From contig NZ_MLQS01000002.1 of assembly GCF_001866055.1 (NCBI RefSeq), positions 1 to 64,000 on the forward strand: a stretch of 64,000 bases of DNA. Direction: 5' to 3'. Positions 36,346 through 47,253 of the stretch are shown one piece after another (position 1 is the first letter of the stretch; each line of letters begins with the position of its first letter). The position numbers were made by a program, and so were the translations under genes. This DNA is from Anaerobacillus alkalidiazotrophicus (GTDB taxonomy: Bacteria > Bacillota > Bacilli > Bacillales_H > Anaerobacillaceae). Under the pieces are notes generated by a model. The model saw only the letters and a list, made by a program, of their open reading frames with translations, did not search any database and was not told the DNA's origin.

Positions 36346-36635
36346 CACACCCACCCCTATCTGATTATCTCCACACCAAAATCCGAAACTTTATCAAAAA
36401 AGAAGGGATTATTTAGCAACAAATACGAATTAATATAATGAGTAGGATTTTCACATTGGATTTCATCATTCATTATCCTCGCCACTAATTTCTACCCCTA
36501 GTTACAATAACTTATTCGTAACTAATATAGAATTTTGGTAATAGTGAAATTCACTCAAATATTGAGCGTTTCATCTCTGCACAACTAATCATACATATTT
36601 TTCTAACAAATTAATCGAATTATCAAACAAAAAGG
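36346..36635. other. Gene-free AT-rich stretch before the his promoter
   Basis: No ORF and no T-box (no GGGTGGNACCGCG) is visible upstream of hisZ. Confidence 0.4.
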
Positions 36636-36664
36636 TTGACGCGTATTTCCAAGGGGTGTAGACT
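36636..36664 (+). promoter_or_regulatory. Probable promoter of the his operon
   Basis: TTGACG (36636-36641), 17-bp spacer, TAGACT (36659-36664). It leaves a ~155-nt leader with a TAAACC..GGTTTA hairpin near 36730-36752. Confidence 0.6.
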
Positions 36665-36827
36665 ACTTAATAAGACGCTTTACTATATTAGTGATTTAGC
36701 AGACTAAAGTAAATTAACTAAAGATAATTAAACCGCATTGAACTTGGTTTACCATAATGTAATCCCGAACCTACTCAATGTGTATTCAATTAATATACAA
36801 CAACCAAATCGGAACGGAGTGTGAAAG

Positions 36828-38009
36828 ATGTCTAAGCCATTTATGTTTGAAAAGCCAATTGGAATGCGTGATACGCTTCCTCCATTATATGAAACGAAAA
36901 ATCAAATTCGTGAAAGAATAAAAGGAGAGTTAAAACTTTGGGGCTACCAATCCATTGAAACCCCAACTCTTGAATACTATGATACAGTTGGTGTAGCATC
37001 AGCGATTTTAGATCCACAACTCTTTAAACTTCTTGATCAACTAGGAAATACACTTGTGTTACGTCCAGATATGACCGCTCCGATTGCAAGATTAGCGGCA
37101 TCTAGCTTAAAGGATGTAAGTTTTCCACTTCGACTTACGTACGATGCGAACGTCTTCCGTGCCCAACATAACGAAGGGGGAAGACCGGCTGAATTTGAAC
37201 AATTAGGGATTGAATTAATTGGTGACGAAACAAGTAGCGCCGATGGAGAAGTGATCGCTCTCATGATAGCGGCCCTGAAACAAGCAGGTCTTAGCCACTT
37301 TAAAATTGCGATTGGTCATGTTGGCTATGTCAATGCGCTACTTCTCGATACAGTTGGTAACGAACAACGAGCAGATACGCTTCGCCGCTTTTTATATGAA
37401 AAAAATTATGTAGGCTATCGTCAACATGTGAAAAGCTTATCCCTTTCATCAATTGATAAGAGCCGTCTCCTAGAACTTCTTAACCTTCGCGGAGATTTCT
37501 CAAAGCTTGAAGATGCGAAAAAACTTTTAACAAACGCAGAAGGCAACAAAGCATTACAAGACTTAGAAAAACTTTGGGATGTTCTTGAAAACTACGGAAT
37601 TACCGATTTCGTGAAACTAGATTTAAACTTAATTATGCACATGAGCTATTATACAGGCGCCGTTTTTGAAGCTTATAGCGATAACCTCGGAACACCGATT
37701 GGAAGTGGTGGACGTTATGATGAGCTACTTAAAAAGTTTAACCGTCCGGCTCCAGCGACAGGCTTTGGCATTCGCCTTGACCTATTAGTTGAAGCGTTAG
37801 GAAATACAGCTGAAAAACAAACCGTTACGTGCATCATTCATACAAATGAACGAAGAAAAGATGCAATCGAACTAGCAAAAGAAAAGCGCTCAGAAGGAAT
37901 TGCTGTTATCCTTCAAGATTTATCAGGAATTAAAGATGTCGATCAATTTTCACAAAATTATGATGACATCATTTATTGCATTGGAAAAAACGGAAAGGGG
38001 GACATCTAA
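36828..38009 (+). CDS. hisZ: ATP phosphoribosyltransferase regulatory subunit HisZ
   Basis: 393 residues, a HisRS-like protein without tRNA-charging activity that allosterically completes short-form HisG. Class II synthetase motifs are visible: LRPDMTAPIARL (motif 2-like region), VFRAQHNEGGRPAEFEQLGIE and SGGRYDELLKKFNRPAPATGFG (motif 3). It lacks the anticodon-binding C-domain of true HisRS, and the next gene is a short hisG, which fixes the identity. Stop and hisG start abut with no gap. GGAACGGAG precedes the ATG. Confidence 0.95.
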   Translation: MSKPFMFEKPIGMRDTLPPLYETKNQIRERIKGELKLWGYQSIETPTLEYYDTVGVASAILDPQLFKLLDQLGNTLVLRPDMTAPIARLAASSLKDVSFPLRLTYDANVFRAQHNEGGRPAEFEQLGIELIGDETSSADGEVIALMIAALKQAGLSHFKIAIGHVGYVNALLLDTVGNEQRADTLRRFLYEKNYVGYRQHVKSLSLSSIDKSRLLELLNLRGDFSKLEDAKKLLTNAEGNKALQDLEKLWDVLENYGITDFVKLDLNLIMHMSYYTGAVFEAYSDNLGTPIGSGGRYDELLKKFNRPAPATGFGIRLDLLVEALGNTAEKQTVTCIIHTNERRKDAIELAKEKRSEGIAVILQDLSGIKDVDQFSQNYDDIIYCIGKNGKGDI

Positions 38010-38642
38010 ATGCTAACAGTTGCGATGCCAAAAGGAAGAATATTTGAAGAAGCAGTTGAACTTCTTCGTAAAGCGGGCTACAACCTTCCACCAGAATTTG
38101 AAGATAACCGTCGCTTAATCATTGACGTAGAAGAAGCAGGAATGCGCTTCATTTTAGCAAAACCAATGGATGTTCCTACGTATGTCGAGCACGGGGTTGC
38201 AGACATTGGAGTTGCTGGAAAAGATACGATGATTGAAGAAGAACGTGACGTGTACGAAGTCCTCGATCTAAAAATTAGTGAATGCTATATGGCTGTGGCA
38301 GCACTTCCGACCTATGAAAAAAATAGAGATATCGCGCCAAAAGTAGCGTCTAAGTATCCCAATCTTGCTGCTAGTTACTTCCGTGAGCAAGGAGAACAAG
38401 TCGAAATTATTAAACTGAACGGATCGATTGAACTTGCTCCACTCATTGGTCTTGCCGATCGTATTGTCGATATCGTCTCAACAGGGCAAACATTACGTGC
38501 CAACGGATTAGTTGAACTTGAAACGATCGTCCCAATAACATCTCGTCTCATCGTTAACCCTGTAAGTTATCGCATGAAAGATACCGTGATCGATGAAGTT
38601 GTTGAACGATTAGCAGCCGTCGTTGAGGGGGAAGAACAGTGA
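38010..38642 (+). CDS. hisG: ATP phosphoribosyltransferase catalytic subunit, short form
   Basis: 210 residues, the HisG-S form that needs HisZ. It catalyses the first histidine step (ATP + PRPP). Seen: [22 protein letters not shown] and the PRPP loop [14 protein letters not shown]. It lacks the C-terminal regulatory domain of long HisG. AAGGGGGACATCTAA lies upstream within hisZ. It overlaps hisD by 4 nt. Confidence 0.97.
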   Translation: MLTVAMPKGRIFEEAVELLRKAGYNLPPEFEDNRRLIIDVEEAGMRFILAKPMDVPTYVEHGVADIGVAGKDTMIEEERDVYEVLDLKISECYMAVAALPTYEKNRDIAPKVASKYPNLAASYFREQGEQVEIIKLNGSIELAPLIGLADRIVDIVSTGQTLRANGLVELETIVPITSRLIVNPVSYRMKDTVIDEVVERLAAVVEGEEQ

Positions 38643-39913
38643 AAATCGAAAAAGTAACAAAAAACGTATCATTAAAACGCAGCATTGACCAAGGCACAGA
38701 CGAACAACGTCAAGCCGTCGAAGCCATTATTGAAAAAGTAAGAAATGAAGGCGACTCGGCCGTCCGCTTCTTTACGGAAAAATTCGATGGCGCTACACTC
38801 TCCACTTTTAAAGTAACAAAGGAGGAGATGGAAGCTGCCTACGCACATATAGATGATGAGGTACTTGCTGCGCTTCGCGAGGCAATAGGTAACATCCACC
38901 GCTTTCATGAAAGACAAAAACGTCAATCATGGTTAGCGACAGAAGAAGACGGTACAATCTTAGGCCAAAAAATTACCCCACTTGATTCAGTGGGGGTGTA
39001 CGTACCAGGCGGAACGGCCGCTTACCCGTCTTCCATCTTAATGAACGTGATCCCAGCTCAAGTGGCAGAAGTGAAAAACATCGTGATGGTTTCACCGCCA
39101 GATAAAGATGGAAATCTTCCACCAGGAGTTCTTGTAGCTGCAAATGAACTTGGTGTTGAAAATATTTTTAAAATGGGTGGCGCTCAAGCAGTCGCAGCAC
39201 TTGCTTACGGAACCGAATCCGTTCCAGCGGTTGATAAAATCACGGGACCAGGAAACATTTATGTGGCACTTGCCAAACGTGCGGTTTACGGACATGTCGA
39301 TATTGATATGATTGCAGGACCAAGTGAAATCGTCGTTTTAGCAGACGAAAACGCAAATCCGCGTTATATCGCAGCAGATTTACTTTCACAAGCAGAGCAC
39401 GATGCTCTAGCTTCATCAATTTTAGTCACACCTTCACAAACACTTGCTGAAGCGGTGGCCATCGAGGTTGAGAAGCAATTAGCTGAGTTACCACGAAAAG
39501 AGATAGCAAGCCCGTCAATTCGCGATTACGGAGCGATTTATGTCACGAACGATTTAGACGAAGCCGTTGCGGTAGTAAACGAGCTAGCTCCTGAACATTT
39601 AGAAGTGTTAACAGAGGAACCAATGCAATTGTTAGGAAAAATTCGTCACGCTGGAGCTATCTTTTTAGGTCCATATAGCTCAGAACCAGTCGGTGACTAT
39701 TTCGCGGGACCAAATCATGTGTTACCAACGAACGGTACCGCTCGCTTCTCAAGCCCATTAAATGTAGATGACTTTACAAAAAAATCGAGTATCATTTCAT
39801 ATAGCAAAACAGCATTACTTGCTAATGGTAAAAAAATCTCTGCCCTCGCACGCTTAGAAGGGTTAGAAGCACATGCGAGAGCCGTTGATATACGACTTGA
39901 AGAAGAAAGCTAA
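38639..39913 (+). CDS. hisD: Histidinol dehydrogenase
   Basis: 424 residues. Oxidises histidinol to histidine in two NAD+ steps. Seen: [20 protein letters not shown], the signature [24 protein letters not shown] (zinc site) and [17 protein letters not shown] with the catalytic His. GTG start inside the hisG stop (CAGTGA), with GAGGGGGAAG upstream. It is followed by a 223-bp gap holding an inserted repeat, unlike the tight spacing elsewhere in this operon. Confidence 0.97.
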   Translation: MKIEKVTKNVSLKRSIDQGTDEQRQAVEAIIEKVRNEGDSAVRFFTEKFDGATLSTFKVTKEEMEAAYAHIDDEVLAALREAIGNIHRFHERQKRQSWLATEEDGTILGQKITPLDSVGVYVPGGTAAYPSSILMNVIPAQVAEVKNIVMVSPPDKDGNLPPGVLVAANELGVENIFKMGGAQAVAALAYGTESVPAVDKITGPGNIYVALAKRAVYGHVDIDMIAGPSEIVVLADENANPRYIAADLLSQAEHDALASSILVTPSQTLAEAVAIEVEKQLAELPRKEIASPSIRDYGAIYVTNDLDEAVAVVNELAPEHLEVLTEEPMQLLGKIRHAGAIFLGPYSSEPVGDYFAGPNHVLPTNGTARFSSPLNVDDFTKKSSIISYSKTALLANGKKISALARLEGLEAHARAVDIRLEEES

Positions 39914-39926
39914 AGTTGCTTAGTAG

Positions 39927-40023
39927 GAGAACTCGTTCTAGCTCGGTAGAACTTCCATTTAGATGGAGCCTCAACTCCACCTGAATGGAAGGTTCCCACC
40001 TACGCTCCGCTTAGAGGTGGGGG
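39927..40023. repeat. IS-end-like hairpin repeat, copy B, inside the his operon
   Basis: Same block order as 1323-1422: GAGAACTCGTTCTAGC, AGATGGAGCCTCAACTCCAC, CACCTACG..CCGCTTAGAGGTGGGGG. It is followed by GCCCCTTAAGA, which matches the reverse complement of the left end of the two-hairpin miniature element. Confidence 0.8.
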
Positions 40024-40136
40024 TCTATGCCCCTTAAGAACAAATCATTTGATTAATTTTAGAATAGATCAATGGTGGTGGACATTCTTCACGGTTTAAC
40101 ACCACTATTACAGGCAAGACGAATTGGAGGAAGAAA

Positions 40137-40724
40137 ATGAGTAGATCAGCCAGTATCGAACGAAACACAAACGAAACACAAATTCAATTACAGTTGCAAG
40201 TAGACGGAGAAGGCAAAGCAAATATTCAAACGCCAGTTCCGTTTTTAAACCATATGCTAGACTTGTGGACAAAGCACGGTTTATTTGACTTAACCGTTAA
40301 TGCCAATGGTGACGTGGAAATTGACGACCATCATACAACCGAAGATATCGGCATTTGCTTAGGTATGGCTCTGAAAGATGCACTCGGTGATAAAAAAGGA
40401 ATTAAACGTTATGGAAATGCTTTTGTCCCAATGGATGAAACGTTAGCACAAGTTGTGGTTGATCTAAGCAATCGCCCCCACTTAGAAATCCGAGCGGACT
40501 TACCAAGTGATCGTGTCGGTACGTTTGATACCGAGTTAGTTCACGAATTTTTATGGAAATTTGCTCTTGAATCAAGAATGAACCTTCATGTAATCGTTCA
40601 TTACGGTACGAACACGCACCATATTATTGAAGCTATTTTTAAAGCGTTAGGCCGTGCGTTAGACGAAGCAACAACGGTTGATCCTCGAATCAAAGGTGTG
40701 CCTTCAACGAAAGGAATGTTATAA
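40137..40724 (+). CDS. hisB: Imidazoleglycerol-phosphate dehydratase
   Basis: 195 residues, the monofunctional HisB. Metal-binding motifs [11 protein letters not shown] and [15 protein letters not shown] are present, as are [12 protein letters not shown] and [21 protein letters not shown] precedes the ATG. A repeat and a GGTGGTG..CACCAC hairpin lie between hisD and this gene and could modulate read-through. hisH starts 2 nt after the stop. Confidence 0.97.
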   Translation: MSRSASIERNTNETQIQLQLQVDGEGKANIQTPVPFLNHMLDLWTKHGLFDLTVNANGDVEIDDHHTTEDIGICLGMALKDALGDKKGIKRYGNAFVPMDETLAQVVVDLSNRPHLEIRADLPSDRVGTFDTELVHEFLWKFALESRMNLHVIVHYGTNTHHIIEAIFKALGRALDEATTVDPRIKGVPSTKGML

Positions 40725-40725
40725 A

Positions 40726-41373
40726 ATGATTGGAATCGTTGACTATGGGATGGGAAACCTTCACAGCGTTAGTAAGGCGTTAGAACGTTTAAACTACGAA
40801 TATTTTATCTCTGAAAATCAAGACGAATTAAAAACAGCAGATGCCCTCATTTTACCTGGTGTTGGTTCGTTTAAAGATGCGATGGAAATTTTACAAGAAC
40901 AAAAACTAGACGTTTTTTTAAAAGAGTGGGCAGCTTCCGGAAAGCCGCTGCTAGGAATTTGCTTAGGGATGCAGCTTCTTTTTGAAGAGAGTGAAGAGAA
41001 TGGGGAAACAAAAGGACTTTCTTTATTAAAAGGACAGGTTCGTCGTTTTAAAGGGATAACCGAAACTGGCGAAAAATATAAGGTGCCTCACATGGGGTGG
41101 AATCGCCTCAAGTTTCATCAAAACCACGTATTACTCGAAAACGTCGAACAAGGCCATGTTTACTTCGTTCATTCGTATGTTGTTCAAGACATGGAAGAAG
41201 CATCCTTATTAGCTAGCAGTGAGTATGATGGCGTCGTTCCAGCCGTTGTTGGGAAAGACAACGTGTTAGGAACGCAATTTCATCCTGAAAAAAGTAGTTA
41301 TGTCGGCATGAAACTACTCGAAAATTTTGCAAGTATTGTAACAAAACAGAAGGAGGCGAAAGTTCATGAGTAA
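40726..41373 (+). CDS. hisH: Imidazole glycerol phosphate synthase, glutaminase subunit
   Basis: 215 residues. Class I amidotransferase with nucleophile Cys79 ([12 protein letters not shown]) and the His-Glu pair in QFHPEKSS. It supplies ammonia to HisF. The start is ATG 40726 ([15 protein letters not shown]); an upstream ATG at 40678 would run inside hisB. AAAGGAATG precedes it. It overlaps hisA by 8 nt. Confidence 0.97.
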   Translation: MIGIVDYGMGNLHSVSKALERLNYEYFISENQDELKTADALILPGVGSFKDAMEILQEQKLDVFLKEWAASGKPLLGICLGMQLLFEESEENGETKGLSLLKGQVRRFKGITETGEKYKVPHMGWNRLKFHQNHVLLENVEQGHVYFVHSYVVQDMEEASLLASSEYDGVVPAVVGKDNVLGTQFHPEKSSYVGMKLLENFASIVTKQKEAKVHE

Positions 41374-42109
41374 ATTTACAATCTATCCGGCGATCGATAT
41401 TCGCGATGGCAACTGTGTTCGCCTCATTCAAGGTGATTATGATCAAGAAACAGTATACGGAAATTCTCCGATTGATATGGCAAAGCGTTTTGCTGATGCA
41501 GGTGCTGAGTGGATCCACACCGTTGATTTAGACGGTGCAAAGGCAGGACATCGCGTCAACCATGAACATGTGATTCAGATTGCTAAAGAATTAAATGTGA
41601 AAGTGCAAATCGGTGGTGGTATTCGTACACCAGAAGATGTTGCTGCTTATTTGGATAACGGTGTTGACCGTGTTATTTTAGGGAGTTCAGCAATCAAAGA
41701 CCCTGAATTCGTAAAAGCGATGCTAAAGAAATACGGTGAAAAAATTGCGATTGGTATTGACGCGAGAGATGGCTATGTCGCTACAGAAGGATGGTTAGAA
41801 ACATCTAAAGTAACGGCTGAAGAGTTAGGAAAAGAATTAGCCGCACATGGAGCAGAAGTCTTTATTTTTACAGATATTTCTCGTGACGGCATGTTATCAG
41901 GCCCTAACACAGAAGCGATCGCATCATTAGCACGAGCGACAGGAAAAGAAGTCATCGCTTCTGGCGGGATGAGTAAGCTAGTAGATATTGATGATTTAAA
42001 AAAGTATGAGGCAGATGGCATTGGTGGAGCAATTATCGGAAAAGCTCTTTACACAAACCAGTTTACGCTAGCTGAAGCATTAGAAAGAGGTGCTGCGAAT
42101 GTTAGCTAA
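41366..42109 (+). CDS. hisA: ProFAR isomerase (1-(5-phosphoribosyl)-5-[(5-phosphoribosylamino)methylideneamino] imidazole-4-carboxamide isomerase)
   Basis: 247 residues, a (beta/alpha)8 barrel with the two half-barrel phosphate motifs GGGIRT and SGGMSK. The catalytic Asp pair is in YPAIDIRDG and [14 protein letters not shown]. It converts ProFAR to PRFAR. GGAGGCGAAAGTTC precedes the ATG within the end of hisH. It overlaps hisF by 11 nt. Confidence 0.97.
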   Translation: MSKFTIYPAIDIRDGNCVRLIQGDYDQETVYGNSPIDMAKRFADAGAEWIHTVDLDGAKAGHRVNHEHVIQIAKELNVKVQIGGGIRTPEDVAAYLDNGVDRVILGSSAIKDPEFVKAMLKKYGEKIAIGIDARDGYVATEGWLETSKVTAEELGKELAAHGAEVFIFTDISRDGMLSGPNTEAIASLARATGKEVIASGGMSKLVDIDDLKKYEADGIGGAIIGKALYTNQFTLAEALERGAANVS

Positions 42110-42857
42110 ACGTATTATACCTTGCTTAGACGTAAAAGAAGGCAGAGTCGTGAAAGGCGTTCAGTTTGTCAATTTACGCGATGCTGGTGACCCAGTAGAG
42201 TTAGCCGCGTTTTATGATGAACAAGGAGCAGATGAGCTTGTCTTTTTAGACATTTCAGCATCTCATGAAGGTCGCGAAACGATGGTTGACGTCGTTGAGC
42301 AAGTGGCAGGCCAACTTGCCATTCCGTTTACCGTTGGTGGTGGGATTAATTCACTTGCAGATATGAAACGAATTTTGCGAGCAGGCGCTGATAAAGTTTC
42401 ATTAAATACAGCCGCTGTCCTACGTCCGGAGTTAATTACCGAAGGCTCAGATTTTTTTGGTGCTCAATGTATCGTAGTAGCGATTGACGCAAAATATGAT
42501 GAAGAGCTAGGATCGTGGCGCGTCTTTACGCACGGTGGCCGAAAGCCTACGGAGTGGGAAGTCGTCGCATGGGCACAAGAAGCCGTTCGCCGCGGCGCTG
42601 GTGAAATTCTATTAACAAGTATGGATCAAGATGGAGAAAAGAAAGGCTTTGATCTCCCATTAACGAAAGCGGTAGGTGAAGCAGTCACGGTACCAGTGAT
42701 TGCATCCGGTGGGGCTGGTTCTAAAGAGTGCTTTGACGAAGTATTTAAAGAAGCAAATGCCGATGCAGCGTTGGCGGCTTCCATTTTTCACTATAAAGAA
42801 ACATCGGTAGAAGAAGTGAAAGACTATTTAAAAGAAAAGGGAGTTGAGGTTCGCTAA
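42099..42857 (+). CDS. hisF: Imidazole glycerol phosphate synthase, cyclase subunit
   Basis: 252 residues, the HisA paralogue. Seen: [15 protein letters not shown] (catalytic Asp), [22 protein letters not shown] (second Asp) and SGGAGS. With HisH it forms IGP and AICAR from PRFAR. ATG 42099 ([11 protein letters not shown]) is preferred to the upstream GTG 42090, with AGAAAGAGGTG as SD. Its stop overlaps the hisI start by 1 nt. Confidence 0.97.
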   Translation: MLAKRIIPCLDVKEGRVVKGVQFVNLRDAGDPVELAAFYDEQGADELVFLDISASHEGRETMVDVVEQVAGQLAIPFTVGGGINSLADMKRILRAGADKVSLNTAAVLRPELITEGSDFFGAQCIVVAIDAKYDEELGSWRVFTHGGRKPTEWEVVAWAQEAVRRGAGEILLTSMDQDGEKKGFDLPLTKAVGEAVTVPVIASGGAGSKECFDEVFKEANADAALAASIFHYKETSVEEVKDYLKEKGVEVR

Positions 42858-43480
42858 TGGTAACCAATGTAAAGTTTGACGAAAAAGGCCTCATCCCAGC
42901 GGTTGTTCAAGATGCTACAAGCAAAGAAGTACTAACCGTTGCTTATATGAACGAAGAGTCTCTAGCAAAAACAATTGAAACAAAGGAAACGTGGTTTTAT
43001 AGCCGTTCACGTCAAGAGTTGTGGCATAAAGGTGCAACATCTGGAAACATCCAGAAAGTCGTTGATATCCGCTTTGACTGTGATCAGGACGCTTTAGTTG
43101 TTCTCGTTCAACCAGCAGGTCCAGCTTGTCATACAGGAAGCTATAGTTGTTTTAGTAATTCGCTACTAGGTAAAGAAACTGTAACCGCTGAAGATCGTTT
43201 TGCAATCCTCTCTATTTTAGAAGAAACAATTGCTAAACGTGAAGCAGAAATGCCTGAAGGTTCGTACACAACGTATTTATTTGAAAATGGCATTGATAAG
43301 ATGCTTAAAAAAGTTGGTGAAGAAGCGGGCGAAGTTATTATTGCTGCAAAAAATCGTGACGCAGATGAATTAAAGTGGGAAATCGCTGATCTATTTTTTC
43401 ACGTCCTCGTTGTGATGCGTGAACAAAAGCTTCCATTAGATGATGTTCTTAACACATTAATGCAAAGACACGGAAAATAA
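42857..43480 (+). CDS. hisI: Bifunctional phosphoribosyl-AMP cyclohydrolase / phosphoribosyl-ATP pyrophosphatase
   Basis: 207 residues, a HisIE fusion. The HisI part (~1-115) has [24 protein letters not shown] and the Cys-rich [13 protein letters not shown] zinc region. The HisE part (~118-207) has [16 protein letters not shown] and [15 protein letters not shown]. It carries steps 2 and 3 of the pathway. Last gene of the operon; hisC is not in the window, as expected in Bacillus. GAGTTGAGG precedes the ATG. Confidence 0.97.
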   Translation: MVTNVKFDEKGLIPAVVQDATSKEVLTVAYMNEESLAKTIETKETWFYSRSRQELWHKGATSGNIQKVVDIRFDCDQDALVVLVQPAGPACHTGSYSCFSNSLLGKETVTAEDRFAILSILEETIAKREAEMPEGSYTTYLFENGIDKMLKKVGEEAGEVIIAAKNRDADELKWEIADLFFHVLVVMREQKLPLDDVLNTLMQRHGK

Positions 43481-43778
43481 TAGAAGTACAAATTCTATTT
43501 GTAATGATACTGTAATAAAATTAGGTTGTATGTATTGCTAACAATATGCGATATATACAACTTTTTTAGTGGTATGATTATAAGAGAGTGGGTTAGTTTT
43601 AGGTGTTCAAACTGTGTTTCGTGTAGGAGTTTGTATTCTTAAAAAGCCTATTAGTTAAGTAATGTAACACCTTACATATTAGTTTTTACATTTATTTTGA
43701 CAATTGTATTTTATGATTTACCAGAAGGCTAGAAAAATGGTATACTACGACGAGTAAGAAGAGTAGAAGGAGGTAGAA

Positions 43779-44816
43779 ATGAGTAAACAATTTGAACGTG
43801 TTAATGCGATGGGACTAGTAATCTCAAATCTTCAGGATGGGGCTTATTTCTACAGCAAAGGAATTGAAGCGTATCGTGAAAAGAATATTAATAAAGCGAA
43901 ACGCTATCTTGAGCGAGCAGTTCAGTTAGATGCAAAAGAACCAAGTTTCTTATGTCAATTGGCAGTTGTACATGCTGACTTAGGTAATTATCAACGCTCG
44001 AACCTTTATTTAAAAAAGGTTATCGATGAAAATTTAGCTGAAGACTTACCAGAATGTCATTACTTTTTAGCCAATAACTATGCAAATCTTGGCTTATTCG
44101 AACACGCAAGAAAAGAAGCACTTTTATATATTGAGAAGGATTCTGAAGGGGATTTTCTAGAAGAGGCCGAGGACTTACTTGAATTTATACAAGACGAAGA
44201 CGAACTCTTTGCAGAAGCAGAAGATTTTCTCATTCGATATGAATTAGCATCTCATGAACTAAAGAAAGAAAATTATCAAAAAGCGATTGAATATTTTAAT
44301 GATATTATTAAAGAAGAGCCAAAATATTGGATGGCACATATCAGATTAGCTGAAGCGTATTATAATATGAAAAATACGAAAAAAGCAATCGATATCTTAA
44401 AAGCGGTGCTAGCGAAAGAGGATAATATCACAGCTCGTTGTAATCTAATGATATACTATTTTGAAACAGGTCAAAAAGAAAAAGCAAACAAATTATTGCA
44501 ATTACTTAAAAATGTTTGGAGTTTCGATTACCTACAAGCATATCAAATAGGAGTTTGCTTTGGTAAAGTCGGAGAACACGAATTAGCCTATCAACGTTTA
44601 GATCGTTTAGGTAAAAAAGGATTCGGAAATTTCCCGAAATTTGTTTATCAACTAGCCGTAGCGTCTTACTATACAGGTCGTATTCAAAAAGCTACAAAGC
44701 TGTGGGAGAAGCTAGCGGCTCTAGGGAATAATGATGCAATCCAACATTTAAACACTTTAGAAGATGGATGCTCTCTTGAACCAACATATTCTTTCAACGC
44801 AACTACTGTTGAATAA
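43779..44816 (+). CDS. yvcD: TPR-repeat protein (YvcD-like)
   Basis: 345 residues, cytoplasmic, built of tetratricopeptide repeats: GIEAYREKNINKAKRYLERAV, AVVHADLGNYQRSNLYLKKV, ELKKENYQKAIEYFNDIIKE, AEAYYNMKNTKKAIDILKAV and further degenerate ones. The role is unknown; it is probably a protein-interaction scaffold. AGAAGGAGGTAGAA precedes the ATG. Position between hisI and trxB is that of B. subtilis yvcD. Confidence 0.88.
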   Translation: MSKQFERVNAMGLVISNLQDGAYFYSKGIEAYREKNINKAKRYLERAVQLDAKEPSFLCQLAVVHADLGNYQRSNLYLKKVIDENLAEDLPECHYFLANNYANLGLFEHARKEALLYIEKDSEGDFLEEAEDLLEFIQDEDELFAEAEDFLIRYELASHELKKENYQKAIEYFNDIIKEEPKYWMAHIRLAEAYYNMKNTKKAIDILKAVLAKEDNITARCNLMIYYFETGQKEKANKLLQLLKNVWSFDYLQAYQIGVCFGKVGEHELAYQRLDRLGKKGFGNFPKFVYQLAVASYYTGRIQKATKLWEKLAALGNNDAIQHLNTLEDGCSLEPTYSFNATTVE

Positions 44817-44854
44817 TAGTAGTTGGAATAATCAAATCGCAATAAGTGAAAATT

Positions 44855-44924
44855 ATAGTTGGTACCTAAAATTTTAACGCGTTATTTAATATGCGTGTTT
44901 ATAAATGGTGCCAACTATTTTTTA
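44855..44924 (+). terminator. Terminator after yvcD
   Basis: ATAGTTGGTACC pairs with GGTGCCAACTAT ahead of TTTTTTATTTT. Confidence 0.8.
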
Positions 44925-45020
44925 TTTTATCTAAATAGAATGAAAATTTTTAAGCAAGAAAGTGGACTTATTTTTCCTAATTATTTACGATAGATACGTA
45001 TAATAGTTTTAATGAAGTAA

Positions 45021-45989
<969 letters not shown>

Positions 45990-45993
45990 ATTA

Positions 45994-46036
45994 TAAGAGT
46001 GGGTGCAAATTTATTTGATTTTGCACTCTTTTTTTA
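45994..46036 (+). terminator. Terminator after trxB
   Basis: AAGAGTGGGTGCAAAT..ATTTTGCACTCTTTTTTT: stem of about 15 bp with a T-run. Confidence 0.85.
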
Positions 46037-46041
46037 TTCTT

Positions 46042-46198
46042 TATCCCACTCTTAAGGGGCAGAAAGACCCCAACCTCAAAACGTAAGAAAATCGAGAAGT
46101 TTAGGTAGGGGATAAACTGCCCCTAAAGGTCCTATAAGTTGAACTAACAATCAGTGGGGGATGAAGGAAAACCCCCACTGATTAAAGTTCAACTTTAT
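46042..46198. repeat. Two-hairpin miniature element, copy 3
   Basis: From TTATCCCACTCTTAAGGGGC to CACTGATTAAAGTTCAACTTTAT, 157 bp. It has the ACCCCAACCT/AGGTAGGGG hairpin and the AATCAGTGGGGG/CCCCCACTGATT hairpin, with AAGTTGAACT/AGTTCAACTT extending the second stem. It starts 6 bp after the trxB terminator. Confidence 0.9.
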
Positions 46199-46380
46199 AT
46201 CTACATGTCTCATATGAGGGTTAATTCGTCATTCCTATCTACTGAAAAAATGACTTCTTTACAAAATGTCATTATTCTTAATAAAACGTTACTCGGTTTT
46301 AATTACGCTGTAACAGTTTTGAAATATAATAAGAGTATTATAAAGGTAAGTAATTGACCCCCTTTTTTATATACTTTCTT
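46199..46380. other. Non-annotated stretch between miniature element and terminator
   Basis: An ORF running out of the repeat (to 46357) has no SD and an ordinary composition for chance. The strong terminator at 46383 implies that something upstream was once transcribed. Confidence 0.3.
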
Positions 46381-46382
46381 GT

Positions 46383-46415
46383 AGCACGAATGAATGCCAT
46401 TCGTGCTCTTTTTTT
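46383..46415 (+). terminator. Perfect terminator without an obvious gene
   Basis: AGCACGAATG-AATGC-CATTCGTGCT followed by CTTTTTTTT. Confidence 0.85.
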
Positions 46416-46626
46416 TACCCAGAGTGATGAACATGCAGGAGTTAACACAAGACCCATAGTAAAAAGTGTAGTATGATAGATGGTATTGTAAATTATTTTA
46501 CATAAGAAAATAGCCACTTAGTTATATAAGGAATGTTCTCCATAAAAAAATATAGTATACTGTAAGGTAAGTAGTAAAGGTAATCAAAACTTTATTTCAA
46601 GGTAAGAAAGTATAAAATTTCTAACT

Positions 46627-46687
46627 TGGAAACGGTCTAGCTCCAGGCGCCGATTGCTCGTGACCAAGGCGCTTGCGTTTTTCTTTT
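46627..46687. repeat. 'TCTAGCTCCAGGCGCC' interspersed repeat, copy 1
   Basis: TCTAGCTCCAGGCGCCGATT, then GCTCGTGACCAAGGCGCTTG and CGTTTTTCTTTTA. The same ordered blocks occur at 51410-51482. GGCGCC/GGCGCTT and T-tail give it terminator-like features. This repeat is common in Bacillaceae intergenic DNA (recall). Confidence 0.75.
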
Positions 46688-46750
46688 ATAGAGTGAATAT
46701 AAGAACGCAAAGATTAAGTAAATGAATTGACTAGTACAGAGGTGTGGACT

Positions 46751-47209
46751 TTGCAAAGAATAACAAATTGTATCGTAAAAAAGGATCAACAAATATTATT
46801 ATTGCAAAAGCCGTCTAAAGGCTGGTGGGTTGCTCCTGGTGGAAAAATGGAAAGTGGAGAAACGGTTAAGGAAGCTGTCTCAAGGGAATTACGTGAGGAA
46901 ACGGGTTTAGAAGTACAAAACCCTGAGATGAAAGGGGTATTTACAATCATTATTAAAGAAAATGATAAAACTATAGATGAATGGATGATGTTTACATTTT
47001 TTGCTACTGAGACAAAGGGAGAAATGCTAGCAGAATCTCCTGAAGGCAAGCTACAATGGAAAAATGTAAATGAAGTTTCTTCATTACCTATGGCTCCAGG
47101 GGATGTTTTTATCTTTAATCATATTCTTCAATCCGATCAAATCATGTATGGTACATTCCACTACACGAAAGATTTTAAACTTTTATCATATAGATTAGAT
47201 CCAGCATAA
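46751..47209 (+). CDS. yvcI: Nudix hydrolase (YvcI-like)
   Basis: 152 residues with an intact Nudix box (GGKMESGETVKEAVSRELRE then ETGLEV). It hydrolyses a nucleoside diphosphate linked to some moiety; the substrate is not evident. TTG 46751 gives MQRITNCIVKKDQQIL and has AGAGGTG 6 nt upstream; the frame extends to TTG 46727 without SD. It heads the yvcI-rapZ-yvcK-whiA cluster, with rapZ starting 45 bp later. Confidence 0.9.
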   Translation: MQRITNCIVKKDQQILLLQKPSKGWWVAPGGKMESGETVKEAVSRELREETGLEVQNPEMKGVFTIIIKENDKTIDEWMMFTFFATETKGEMLAESPEGKLQWKNVNEVSSLPMAPGDVFIFNHILQSDQIMYGTFHYTKDFKLLSYRLDPA

Positions 47210-47253
47210 GGTACGGTAGAAGTTGGTTCTAGGTTAAAAAGGGAGGAAGTAAT

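Noticed and set aside
36665..36827. T-box or other riboswitch upstream of hisZ
   Set aside because: No T-box core GGGTGGNACCGCG and no specifier stem seen; only a short TAAACC..GGTTTA hairpin.
46154..46357. 67-codon ORF beginning inside miniature-element copy 3
   Set aside because: It starts within the repeat, has no SD and no recognisable features.
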